In this document: positions 15,250 to 23,099 of the stretch, in pieces | How positions within the stretch are numbered: the first letter of the stretch is position 1 | Layout: each line of letters opens with the position of its first letter | From: Actinomycetota bacterium | Lineage (GTDB): Bacteria > Actinomycetota > Acidimicrobiia > Acidimicrobiales > Ilumatobacteraceae | Length of the DNA: 64,000 bases | Direction: 5' to 3' | NCBI GenBank assembly: GCA_026393475.1 | Contig: JAPLAA010000008.1 | Coordinates: forward strand, 37,689-101,688 | Notes under the pieces: generated by a model | Seen by the model: only the letters and a program-made list of their open reading frames with translations | Database searches by the model: none | What the model was told of the DNA's origin: nothing | Program-made: the position numbers and the translations under genes

Positions 15250-17574
15250 TCAGGAGACCGGTTCGAGGCGGGCCGGCACGCTCTTGTGCCACGGTGTCCC
15301 CGCGATCGGGTCGCGGAGCCGGTTGTCGGTGAGCTCGTTCGGCGCCACGCCGGTGCGGTGCAGACCACCTGCCTCGTCCTGGTCGAGCCCGAGACCGTTC
15401 GGCAGCGAGATGTGCCCCGGTTGCATGCCGTCGTACACCTCGACCACCACCTCTGCCGCGCCACGGGTCGTGACCACCCGAACCGTGCCACCGGTGATCA
15501 CGCCGAGCGCCTCGGCGTCGGCGGGGCTCAGCCGCAGCGCACCCTCGGCGTCACGCTTGCGCCAGCCCGCATCGCGGATGATCGTGTTCGCGGTGAACGA
15601 ACGGCGCTCGCCGGCCGACAGCACGAACGGGAACTCGTCCGTGGCGATGGGCGCATCGTCGGGCAGCGCCGCCAACTCGTCGAGCAGCTCCGGGAGCGCG
15701 AGTTGGATGCGCTGGTCGGCCGTCTGCACGCGCGGCCACACGGCGTCCCACTCGTCGTTGGTGAAGGTGACGCCGTGGTGGCCGGCGAGGATCGCGTCGA
15801 ACAGCGCCTCGCCGAGTTCGAGCCCCTCGCCGGTGAACCCGGCGCCACGCACCGACGTCTCGTAGCCGAGGGCGCACCGGTGAGCGGCGCCCCACAACAG
15901 CGCCGCGGACGCCGCACCGTCGGGGAGCGTGGGCCCGAGCGTGCGGTACAGCACCACGGGCGCCATCGCACCGAGCCGGGGATCGGCCGACGTCGCCTCG
16001 AAGAACGCCGTGGCGAACTCGGCGCGACCGCGCTCGGCCGCGGCGCGCAGCGGCGCGAGCTGCTCGGAGGTGATGGCCCCCAGCGCCTCGCACAGACGAG
16101 CGTGGATCTCGGGCTCGGGCAGCACGCCGTCCGGCGCCGGCAGCACCGGCTTGCGGAGGTGGAAGACGTTGTGCGGGAAGTCGAAGTTGAAGAACGTGGC
16201 CTCCCACTTCTCGTACTGCGTCGGTGCGGGCAGCACGTAGTCCGCGAGCCGGGCGGTCTCGGTCATCGCCACGTCGATCACCACCACCAGTTCGAGCGAC
16301 TCGAGCGACTCGCGCATGCGGCCGCTGTCGGCCAACGAATGGGCGGGGTTGCCGCTCTCGACGAGCATCGCCCGGTAGCGGCGCGGGTGGTCGGTGAGGA
16401 TCTCGTCGGGCACCACGTTGCACGGCACCAGACCACTGATGATCTTGGCGCCCACCACGGGCGACACGTTCTCGGGCGTGCCCGCCGGCTTGGGCCCACC
16501 CGCACGGATCAGGCTGACGAGCGAGGTGCCCATGTACTGGCCACCGGGGATCGCGAAGTTGCCCGTGAGGATCCACAGCAGCTTCTCGAGCCAGCTGTTC
16601 ATCGTGCTGTGCCGGTTCATCTGGATGCCCAGGTCCTCGAACACCGCCACGCTCGCCGCACCGGCGATCCGGCGGGCCGCGCTGCGGAGCAGTTCGGCAT
16701 CGACACCGCACCGCGCCGCGTAGGCGTCGACGTCGATCGACGAGAACGCCTCGGCGATCTGCTCGAAGCCGGTGGTGTGCTCGTCGACCCACGACCGCTT
16801 CACGAGGCGTTCCTGCACCAGCACCGCGACCATCGCCGCCAGACAGAACGCGTCGGTGCCCGGCTTCACGGCGAGGTGGAACTCGGCCAGTTCGGCGGTC
16901 TCGCTCCGCTTGGGGTCGATCACGATCATCGCCCGCGCCGGATCGTTGGCGATCTCCTTGAGCAGGGTGCGCGCGCGGGGCAGGCCGTGGCTCTGCCACG
17001 GGTTCTTGCCGACGAACACCGCCACCTCGGTGTGCTCGAAGTCGGCGCGCACCCCGCCGCCGAACATCTTGCCGTTCACCCAGAACTCGCCGGTCTTCTC
17101 CTGCGAGAGCGCGTTCGCCTTGTAGCGGGCGCCGAGTGCGCGCAGCGTGGCGCCGCTGTAGCCGCCGCCGAGGTGGTTCCCCTGCCCGCCGCCGCCGTAG
17201 TAGAAGATCGACTCGCCACCGTGGGCGTCGCGGACCGCGGCGAAGCGTGCGGCCACCTCGCTGATCGCGGTGTCCCAGTCGATCTCCTCGAACGTGCCGT
17301 CGGCACGGCGGCGCAGCGGCGACGTGAGCCGCGGCTGGTGCTGGTAATGGTCGAGGCGGAGCGCCTTCTCGCACGTGTAGCCCTGCGACGCGGGGTGGGC
17401 CTTGTCGCCGCGGATGCGCTCGAACCGGGTGCCGGTGTCACCGCCGAGCCGGATCTCGATCCCGCAGTTGCACTCGCACAGGATGCACGCCGTGGGGTGC
17501 CACTCGACGGTGGCGGCCGCCGCCGCCGGGGACGCCTGGGAGTCGGGGCGGTGCTGGCTCGTCTCGTCGCTCAT
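15250..17574 (-). CDS. Molybdopterin-dependent oxidoreductase (formate dehydrogenase/nitrate reductase family)
   Basis: The start is set at ATG 17574 because TACCAT lies exactly 6 nt upstream, giving 774 residues. The N terminus has a [4Fe-4S] site (C30, C33, C37 and C68 in ACILCECNCG and GYTCEKA), followed by the DMSO-reductase-type molybdopterin domain and a C-terminal guanine-dinucleotide-binding barrel (HISLPNGLG, DPIAGTPWHKSVPARL). No Sec or in-frame UGA occurs. The cytoplasmic-type N terminus (no Tat signal) and single-subunit locus suggest a soluble oxidoreductase using a separate ferredoxin. The substrate is not evident. An HxlR gene lies directly upstream. Confidence 0.88.
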   Translation of the reverse strand: MSDETSQHRPDSQASPAAAAATVEWHPTACILCECNCGIEIRLGGDTGTRFERIRGDKAHPASQGYTCEKALRLDHYQHQPRLTSPLRRRADGTFEEIDWDTAISEVAARFAAVRDAHGGESIFYYGGGGQGNHLGGGYSGATLRALGARYKANALSQEKTGEFWVNGKMFGGGVRADFEHTEVAVFVGKNPWQSHGLPRARTLLKEIANDPARAMIVIDPKRSETAELAEFHLAVKPGTDAFCLAAMVAVLVQERLVKRSWVDEHTTGFEQIAEAFSSIDVDAYAARCGVDAELLRSAARRIAGAASVAVFEDLGIQMNRHSTMNSWLEKLLWILTGNFAIPGGQYMGTSLVSLIRAGGPKPAGTPENVSPVVGAKIISGLVPCNVVPDEILTDHPRRYRAMLVESGNPAHSLADSGRMRESLESLELVVVIDVAMTETARLADYVLPAPTQYEKWEATFFNFDFPHNVFHLRKPVLPAPDGVLPEPEIHARLCEALGAITSEQLAPLRAAAERGRAEFATAFFEATSADPRLGAMAPVVLYRTLGPTLPDGAASAALLWGAAHRCALGYETSVRGAGFTGEGLELGEALFDAILAGHHGVTFTNDEWDAVWPRVQTADQRIQLALPELLDELAALPDDAPIATDEFPFVLSAGERRSFTANTIIRDAGWRKRDAEGALRLSPADAEALGVITGGTVRVVTTRGAAEVVVEVYDGMQPGHISLPNGLGLDQDEAGGLHRTGVAPNELTDNRLRDPIAGTPWHKSVPARLEPVS

Positions 17575-17580
17575 GGAGCG

Positions 17581-17586
17581 ATGGTA
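17581..17586 (-). promoter_or_regulatory. -10 hexamer TACCAT, leaderless-type, oxidoreductase gene
   Basis: TACCAT, 6 nt, ATG 17574. The palindrome at 17591-17615 directly abuts the upstream side, the position of a repressor site over the promoter. Confidence 0.55.
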
Positions 17587-17590
17587 GACC

Positions 17591-17615
17591 ACTCCGTTTC
17601 ATCACGCAACGGAGT
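17591..17615. promoter_or_regulatory. Probable HxlR operator (ACTCCGTT-N9-AACGGAGT)
   Basis: Perfect 8-bp arms with a 9-nt spacer lie just upstream of the oxidoreductase -10. A 15-nt segment of this site (TCCGTTTCATCACGC) recurs exactly across the start codon of the adjacent HxlR gene (18128-18142), suggesting that the regulator binds both places. Confidence 0.6.
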
Positions 17616-17663
17616 ATGGCAGGAGTGCCGCCGGAGTGTGGTCTGGAAGTGGTCGGGTAGTGG

Positions 17664-18137
17664 TCAGGTGGCGGGCAGGTCGCCGCCGGCCCGAGTCCAG
17701 CCGGGACCGCCGGTCGCCTTCACCGAACGCAGTTCGAGGGCGCCACCACAGTGATCGCACACGACCGTCGGCGTGGCCACGTGCCCGCAGGAGTGCACCA
17801 GATCGATCGGCTTGCCGAGCGGGGCCGCCCACTTGTCGCCCCACGCCATCAGCGCCGCGACGACGGGGAAGAGATCGCGCCCTTTGTCGGTGAGGCGGTA
17901 CTCGAACCGCTCGGGATGGTCCTGGTACTTGACCCGGTCGACGATGCCGTGCTCGACGAGCGTGCCGAGCCGGTCGCTCAGGATGTTGCGGGCGATCCCG
18001 AGGTCTCCCTGGATCGCCTCGAACCGACGCTGGCCGAACATGAGGTTGCGAACGACGAGCAACGTCCACCACTCGCCGACGACGTCGAGCGTCTGCGCGA
18101 CCGAGCAGTTCAGGTGCGCCACGCTGGTCCGTTTCAT
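17664..18137 (-). CDS. HxlR family transcriptional regulator
   Basis: Start at ATG 18137, giving 157 residues; the 246-residue track ORF extends through the ferredoxin shadow. The winged-helix core has the family pattern NCSVAQTLDVVGEWWTLLVVRNLMFGQRRFEAIQGDLGIARNIL and KGRDLFPVVAALMAWGDKW. A C-terminal extension holds HSCGHVATPTVVCDHCGG, with Cys and His residues that may bind a metal, an addition seen in some HxlR proteins. It probably controls the molybdopterin oxidoreductase downstream and itself. A TAGCCT hexamer is 7 nt before the ATG. Confidence 0.85.
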   Translation of the reverse strand: MKRTSVAHLNCSVAQTLDVVGEWWTLLVVRNLMFGQRRFEAIQGDLGIARNILSDRLGTLVEHGIVDRVKYQDHPERFEYRLTDKGRDLFPVVAALMAWGDKWAAPLGKPIDLVHSCGHVATPTVVCDHCGGALELRSVKATGGPGWTRAGGDLPAT

Positions 18138-18142
18138 CACGC
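18128..18142. promoter_or_regulatory. Second copy of the 15-nt HxlR-site sequence
   Basis: TCCGTTTCATCACGC, identical to 17593-17607, here spanning the hxlR-type gene's start codon. Binding would block a leaderless transcript from the TAGCCT hexamer at 18145-18150. Confidence 0.45.
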
Positions 18143-18144
18143 TC

Positions 18145-18150
18145 AGGCTA
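18145..18150 (-). promoter_or_regulatory. -10 hexamer TAGCCT, leaderless-type, HxlR gene
   Basis: TAGCCT, 7 nt, ATG 18137 on the minus strand. Confidence 0.5.
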
Positions 18151-18187
18151 CCGCGGCGGCTCGGTCGGACGAGCGTCCGCGCACGGA

Positions 18188-18448
18188 CTACGCCGCGTCG
18201 GCCTCGCCCGCCCGCCCCATCTCGATGAAGATGCACTCGCCGGGACACGCGAGCGCGGCATCGATCACCGACTGCTCGGCTCGCGCCGGCACCCAGGCCA
18301 GGCTGCCCGAGCCACCCGGGTCGTTGAGCGGCGAGCCCTCCTCGGCCACGTACGCGATGCCGTCCTCGAGCTGGACGAACACGTCGGGCGCATGGTCGAG
18401 GCACAGACCGTCACCCGTACACAGGTCCTGATCGATCCATACGCGCAC
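18188..18448 (-). CDS. Small ferredoxin ([3Fe-4S] type)
   Basis: GTG start, 86 residues. Three cysteines are in ferredoxin positions: LCTGDGLCLDHAP supplies the first and third of the classic CxxCxxC set, with Gly at the middle position, and ACPGECI supplies the last. Loss of the middle Cys is typical of [3Fe-4S] ferredoxins that serve cytochromes P450 and similar oxygenases. The C terminus is acidic. It lies upstream of the HxlR and oxidoreductase genes on the same strand and may donate or accept electrons for the oxidoreductase. Confidence 0.82.
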   Translation of the reverse strand: MRVWIDQDLCTGDGLCLDHAPDVFVQLEDGIAYVAEEGSPLNDPGGSGSLAWVPARAEQSVIDAALACPGECIFIEMGRAGEADAA

Positions 18449-18606
18449 AGGCGGCGACAGTACCCAAGCCCGACCGCGAACTCGCCCCGGAACGACAAGC
18501 GACACACACACCGCCACGGGAGCCGCGCCGGGCGGACCTCGACCGGACTCCCACCCGCATCCTCGCTCGGGTCCGACCTCGGGGCGCACGTCGCAGCGCA
18601 CCTCGT

Positions 18607-18612
18607 TAGCCT
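18607..18612 (+). promoter_or_regulatory. -10 hexamer TAGCCT, leaderless-type, peptidase gene
   Basis: TAGCCT, 6 nt, GTG 18619. The preceding divergent gap (18449-18606) shows no gene. Confidence 0.5.
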
Positions 18613-18618
18613 CGGAGC

Positions 18619-20739
18619 GTGCCCGACGCCGTGCCGACCCCCGCCGAATCCTCCCCCGTCTTCCCCGTCTCCCCCGACGCCTCGTCCGACGCCTCGTCCA
18701 TTGGGCCCGCCGCGGCCGTGCCGCCGGTCGCGAAGCAGGTGCCGCACATCTGGCACCGCATCACGGGTGACGTCGCCGATCCCTGGGCCTGGCTGCGCGA
18801 CCGGGACGATCCCGACACCGTCGCGTACCTCGCCGCGGAGAACGACTACGCGCAGCAGTGGCTCGCCCCGCACGAGGCGCTCGTGCAGACGGTGTTCGAG
18901 GAGATCAAGTCCCGGGTGCAGGAGACCGACACCGCCGTCCCCGTCCGCAAGGGCGAGTGGTGGTACACCGCCCGGACGGTCGAAGGCCTCGACTACGCCA
19001 TCCACTGCCGAGGCGCGAGCCGCGACACCGCTGAGTCACAGGTGCTGATCGACGAGAACATCGAGGCGGCCGGCCACGACTACTTCTCGTTGGGCCTGCT
19101 CGAGATGTCGGTCGACCACTCGACCGCGGCATGGAGCTGCGACGTCGACGGCAGCGAGATGTACACGCTGCGCTTCCGCGACCTCGCCATCGGTGCCGAC
19201 CTGCCCGACGTGCTGGAGGGCACCTCGGCGTGGGGCGGCTCGGCCTGGTCGAGCGACGGCACGCAGTTCTTCTACATGCTGCCCGACGACCAGATGCGGC
19301 CGTTCCAGGTGTGGCGCCACACGCTCGGCACCCCGCAGTCCGACGACGTGCTCGTCCTCCACGAACCCGACGAGCGTTTCTACCTCGGCATCGACCTCAG
19401 CCGCAGCGAGCGCTGGATCGTGTTCGAGGCAGCCAGCAAGACGTCCTCCGAGGCGTGGCTGCTGCCCGCCGACCGGCCGACGGACGCACCCGTCAGCGTG
19501 CGTCCGCGCACCGAGGGGCTCGAGTACTCCCTCGACCACTGGGGCGACCGGTTCGTGGTCCTCACCAACCTCGAGGCCGAGGACTTCCGCGTGATGAGCG
19601 CGCCCGAGGACGCGCCGGCCGACTGGAGCGAGCTGCTCCCTCACGTCCCGGGTCAGCGGATCGTCGGCATCGAGCCGTTCGCCGATCACCTCGCGGTACA
19701 CGAGTGGTCGCAGGCCCAGCAGCGGGTGCGCATCCTGCGCCGCGACGGCGCCATCGAGGCGCTCGACCTCGGCAGCGAACCGCACGAACTCGAGCTCGAC
19801 GCGAATCCCGAGTGGCACGCGACCACCCTGCGGTACGGCTACCAGTCGTTCACCACGCCGGCGTCGGTGTACGAGCTCGACCTCACCACGGGCGAGCGCA
19901 CCCTGCTGAAGCAGACCCCCACCCCGAACGTCGACCTCACCGCGTACGAAGCGAGTCGCGAATGGGCCACCGCGCCCGACGGCACGCTCGTGCCGGTCGA
20001 CATCGTGCGCCGTCGTGGCACCGCGCCCGACGGCACCGCCCCGTGTCTGGTGTACGGGTACGGCAGTTATGAGGCCTCGATGCCGCCGTGGTTCAGCGTC
20101 GGCCGCATCTCGATGCTCGACCGCGGGTGGACCTGGGCCCTCGTGCACCCGCGCGGTGGCGGCGAGCTCGGTCGCCGCTGGTACACCGACGGCAAGCTGC
20201 TCGCCAAACGAAACACCTTCACCGACACCATCGCCTGCGTCGAGCACGTCCGCGACCTCGGCTGGGCCCACCCCGACCGCATCACCCTGCGCGGTGGCAG
20301 CGCCGGCGGTCTGCTCGTGGGCGCGTGCATGACGCTGCGACCCGACCTGTTCAACGCGGTGGTCGCCGAGGTGCCCTTCGTCGACGTCGTCACCACCATG
20401 AGCGACCCGACGCTGCCACTCACGATCACGGAGTGGGAGGAGTGGGGCGACCCGCGCGACGAGCCCTTCGCGTCGTACATGCTCGGCTACTCGCCGTACG
20501 ACAACGTCGTCGGGCGCGACTATCCCGCGCTGCTGATCACCGCCGGCCTCAACGACCCACGGGTCAGCTACCACGAGCCGGCGAAGTGGTGCGCCAAGCT
20601 CCGCGCCGTGCGTACCGACACGGCTCCGCAACTGCTGCGCACCGAGATGGGCGCCGGACACGGCGGCCCGAGCGGGCGGTACGAACGGTGGCGCGACGAG
20701 GCGATCGTGATCACCTTCGCCTTCGCCGTCACGGCCTGA
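18619..20739 (+). CDS. ptrB: S9 family peptidase, oligopeptidase B-like
   Basis: The 706-residue protein consists of an N-terminal beta-propeller and a C-terminal alpha/beta hydrolase domain. Key residues are the nucleophile in LRGGSAGGLL, the Asp in TAGLNDPRVSYHEP and the His in MGAGHGGPSGRYE. The block RGWTWALVHPRGGGELGRRWY is characteristic of prolyl oligopeptidase/oligopeptidase B. Such enzymes cleave short peptides, in oligopeptidase B after basic residues. There is no signal peptide, so it should be cytoplasmic. The first 35 residues are Ser/Pro/Ala-rich and poorly conserved in type. Confidence 0.92.
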   Translation: MPDAVPTPAESSPVFPVSPDASSDASSIGPAAAVPPVAKQVPHIWHRITGDVADPWAWLRDRDDPDTVAYLAAENDYAQQWLAPHEALVQTVFEEIKSRVQETDTAVPVRKGEWWYTARTVEGLDYAIHCRGASRDTAESQVLIDENIEAAGHDYFSLGLLEMSVDHSTAAWSCDVDGSEMYTLRFRDLAIGADLPDVLEGTSAWGGSAWSSDGTQFFYMLPDDQMRPFQVWRHTLGTPQSDDVLVLHEPDERFYLGIDLSRSERWIVFEAASKTSSEAWLLPADRPTDAPVSVRPRTEGLEYSLDHWGDRFVVLTNLEAEDFRVMSAPEDAPADWSELLPHVPGQRIVGIEPFADHLAVHEWSQAQQRVRILRRDGAIEALDLGSEPHELELDANPEWHATTLRYGYQSFTTPASVYELDLTTGERTLLKQTPTPNVDLTAYEASREWATAPDGTLVPVDIVRRRGTAPDGTAPCLVYGYGSYEASMPPWFSVGRISMLDRGWTWALVHPRGGGELGRRWYTDGKLLAKRNTFTDTIACVEHVRDLGWAHPDRITLRGGSAGGLLVGACMTLRPDLFNAVVAEVPFVDVVTTMSDPTLPLTITEWEEWGDPRDEPFASYMLGYSPYDNVVGRDYPALLITAGLNDPRVSYHEPAKWCAKLRAVRTDTAPQLLRTEMGAGHGGPSGRYERWRDEAIVITFAFAVTA

Positions 20740-20744
20740 TCCTC

Positions 20745-20854
20745 GTCACCCAACCGCGACGTCACCCGACCGCGACGTCACCCGACCGCGACGTCACCCG
20801 ACCGCGACGTCACCCGACCGCGACGTCACCCGACCGCGACGTCACCCGAACAGG
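20745..20854. repeat. Seven-copy 16-nt tandem repeat (GTCACCCGACCGCGAC)
   Basis: Six full units (20745-20840) plus a partial seventh fill the convergent gap. Each unit carries TCA, a minus-strand TGA; the last one (20842-20844) is the stop codon of the MauE-like gene. With a 16-nt period the stops run through all three frames. Confidence 0.9.
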
Positions 20855-21225
20855 GCGGCGAGGACGGCGAGGGCAGCGAACCCGGCGTTGCGAGCGACGT
20901 GCCTGCCGCCGAGCGGCGCCGTGCTCCACGCCCCGAAGCACGCGCACTGGGGATGACGGCCGCGACGGAGCTGTACGACGATCGCCGCCGTGAACCCGAT
21001 CAGCGTGACGAGTGCGGCGATCGCTGCCCAAGGCGAACCCAACCCCGCGACCAGCAGCGCACCGACGGTCATCTCCCACCACGGCACCACGAGCGCCACG
21101 GGACGAGGAGCACCGAGTTCGGCTGCCTGCACCGGCCATTCGCGACCGCGTGCGACCTTGCTCGCGCCGGCGACGACGAACACGATGCCGAGCGCCATCT
21201 CGGCGATGAATCCCAGCACGTCCAT
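20842..21225 (-). CDS. MauE/DoxX-like membrane protein
   Basis: A 127-residue protein with four hydrophobic segments (about 3-22, 44-66, 68-85 and 108-126). The sequence RHPQCACFGAWS matches the cytoplasmic-side Cys motif (CxCFG) of the MauE family, involved in methylamine dehydrogenase maturation and related disulfide-exchange systems. Distant DoxX-type quinone-linked proteins are an alternative. No MauD-like partner is adjacent. The MBL hydrolase gene is upstream on the same strand with a 34-nt gap. Confidence 0.75.
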   Translation of the reverse strand: MDVLGFIAEMALGIVFVVAGASKVARGREWPVQAAELGAPRPVALVVPWWEMTVGALLVAGLGSPWAAIAALVTLIGFTAAIVVQLRRGRHPQCACFGAWSTAPLGGRHVARNAGFAALAVLAALFG

Positions 21226-21259
21226 CGGCCATCGATCCCGGCGACCCGTCGACCCGACG

Positions 21260-22123
21260 TCAGTCGAGCCGGACGGTGAGACCCTCGCGGGCAGCGAGGA
21301 CCTCGACGCCCATCAGCGAGCCCGCCGTCGACGCACAATCGCGGATCGCGTCGATCGCGTCGTCGTGACGCGTGGGGTCGTGGTGGAACAGCGCCAGCCG
21401 CTTCGCCCCGGCCTCGTGCGCGAACCAGACGGCATAGTCGACCGTGCAGTGACCCCAGTTGAACTTCATCTCGAACTCGTCCTGCGTGTACTGCGAGTCG
21501 TGGATGAGCAGGTCGACACCGCGAGCGAGTTCGAGCGCACCGTCGCTGGCGCGCATCGATCCGTCGTAGGGCTGCTGGTGGTCGCTCAGGTAGGCGACGC
21601 TGATGCCGTTCCATTCGATGCGGTACCCGAGCGTGTTACCGACGTGCGGCACGAGCCTCGCCGTGACGTGCACGGGGCCGAGGTCGAACTCCTCATCGGC
21701 GACGTCGTGGAAGCGGAAGTCGCCCGGGAACTGCGAGACGCTGATCGGGAACAGCGGCGGATGGATCGTCGACTCGAAGACCTCGGCCACCGAGCGGCCG
21801 TCCTCCTGCACGGGCGCATACACGTCGAACTGGGCGCCGGGCTTCAACATCGGCGTGAAGAACGGCAACCCCTGCGTGTGATCCCAGTGCAGATGGGTGA
21901 GCAGACAGGCCCCGCGGAAACTGCCGTCCTGCGGCTGCGTGGCCCCGAAGTACCTGAGGCCGGTGCCGAGGTCGAACACGATGGGGTCTGCGCCGGGGAT
22001 CGCCACGGAGACGCACGACGTGTTGCCGCCGTACCGTGCGATGTCATCGCCATGGCACGGGGTGGAACCCCGCACGCCGTGGAACGTGACCTCGACCCCT
22101 CGTTGACCCCCGATGAGCCTCAC
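21260..22123 (-). CDS. MBL-fold metallo-hydrolase, phosphodiesterase-like
   Basis: The protein starts with VTFHGVRGSTPCHGDDIARYGGNTSCV, a hallmark of the PhnP/cAMP-phosphodiesterase-type branch of the metallo-beta-lactamase superfamily. Further ligands are in LLTHLHWDHTQGLPFF, YLSDHQQ, LIHDSQYT and the late FHHDP. These features support a soluble phosphodiesterase or nuclease-like hydrolase, substrate unknown. I prefer GTG 22123 (287 residues) over 22147 because it is closer to the conserved domain; neither start has a convincing ribosome-binding site. Confidence 0.82.
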   Translation of the reverse strand: MRLIGGQRGVEVTFHGVRGSTPCHGDDIARYGGNTSCVSVAIPGADPIVFDLGTGLRYFGATQPQDGSFRGACLLTHLHWDHTQGLPFFTPMLKPGAQFDVYAPVQEDGRSVAEVFESTIHPPLFPISVSQFPGDFRFHDVADEEFDLGPVHVTARLVPHVGNTLGYRIEWNGISVAYLSDHQQPYDGSMRASDGALELARGVDLLIHDSQYTQDEFEMKFNWGHCTVDYAVWFAHEAGAKRLALFHHDPTRHDDAIDAIRDCASTAGSLMGVEVLAAREGLTVRLD

Positions 22124-22208
22124 GATAGGACCAGTGGCACCCGTCACTCAACAACGGAGCACACGGCGGGGTGGTGACGTGCGTCGCAGGGTGCGGGTCG
22201 GCGCTCGC

Positions 22209-22214
22209 TACGGT
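22209..22214 (+). promoter_or_regulatory. -10 hexamer TACGGT, leaderless-type
   Basis: TACGGT, 6 nt, ATG 22221. It is the probable promoter of the three-gene unit ending with the selenoprotein. Confidence 0.55.
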
Positions 22215-22220
22215 TCGCTC

Positions 22221-23099
22221 ATGTCGTCATCGATCGAGACCCGCCAGGCCACCGTCAACGACGTGGACTTCACGTACCTCGCCTGCGGCGACGAGGGACC
22301 GCTCGCCCTCTGCCTGCACGGCTTCCCCGACAGCGCCCACTCGTGGCGACACCTGCTGCCCGAACTCGCCGCTGCCGGATACCGCGCGGTGGCGCCGTTC
22401 CAGCGCGGCTACGCGCCGACGGCGGTGCCCGCCGACGGCCGCTACCAGACCGGGGTGCTGTCGCTCGATGCGATCGGGTTCCACGAGCTGCTCGGCAACG
22501 GCGAGCCGGGGGTGATCATCGGCCACGACTGGGGTGCGCCGGCGACCCACGGTGCCGCGGTGCACGAACCCGATCGATGGCGCACGGTCGTCAGCATGGC
22601 GGTACCCCCCGGCGCAGCGATCGCCATGGCCTTCCTCACGAACTTCGATCAGCTCAAGCGCAGCTGGTACATGTTCTTCTTCCAGCACCCACTGGCGGAC
22701 ATGGTCGTTCCCGCCAACGACCTCGCGTTCATCGACCGGATCTGGCAGGACTGGTCACCCGGCCACGACGGCGCGGTCGACGCCGCCCACGTGAAGGACT
22801 GCCTGCGCGACCCGGCACACCTCGCGGCAGCGCTCGGCTACTACCGGGCATCGCTCGGCGACGGCTACAAGGACCCTGCGCTCGATGCGATCCAGGCCGC
22901 TGCCCAGGCGGTGCCCACGCAGCCGATGCTCTATCTCCACGGCGCCGACGACGGCTGCATCGGTGTCGAGGTCGCCGAGAGCGCACGGGCGATGGTCACC
23001 CCCAACGTCACGATCGAGATCGTCGAAGGCGCCGGCCACTTCCTGCAGCTCGAACGTCCCGACGTCGTCAACGCCCGAGTGATCGAGTTCCTCGCATGA
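22221..23099 (+). CDS. Alpha/beta hydrolase, epoxide hydrolase/haloalkane dehalogenase type
   Basis: Start ATG 22221 gives 292 residues (the 328-residue track ORF starts too early). The oxyanion motif is CLHGFPDSAHSW, the nucleophile elbow IIGHDWGAPA has Asp instead of Ser, and the base His is in EGAGHFLQLERPD. An Asp nucleophile is the mark of epoxide hydrolases and haloalkane dehalogenases, which form a covalent ester with the substrate. It overlaps the thioredoxin-domain gene (ATGA) and so is translationally linked to the selenoprotein locus. Confidence 0.85.
   Translation: MSSSIETRQATVNDVDFTYLACGDEGPLALCLHGFPDSAHSWRHLLPELAAAGYRAVAPFQRGYAPTAVPADGRYQTGVLSLDAIGFHELLGNGEPGVIIGHDWGAPATHGAAVHEPDRWRTVVSMAVPPGAAIAMAFLTNFDQLKRSWYMFFFQHPLADMVVPANDLAFIDRIWQDWSPGHDGAVDAAHVKDCLRDPAHLAAALGYYRASLGDGYKDPALDAIQAAAQAVPTQPMLYLHGADDGCIGVEVAESARAMVTPNVTIEIVEGAGHFLQLERPDVVNARVIEFLA

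Noticed and set aside
15250-17574. Possible selenocysteine formate dehydrogenase
   Set aside because: The molybdopterin oxidoreductase frame has no internal UGA, so it is not a third selenoprotein.
20745-20854. CRISPR array
   Set aside because: The units are directly adjacent 16-mers without spacers, so it is a simple tandem repeat.
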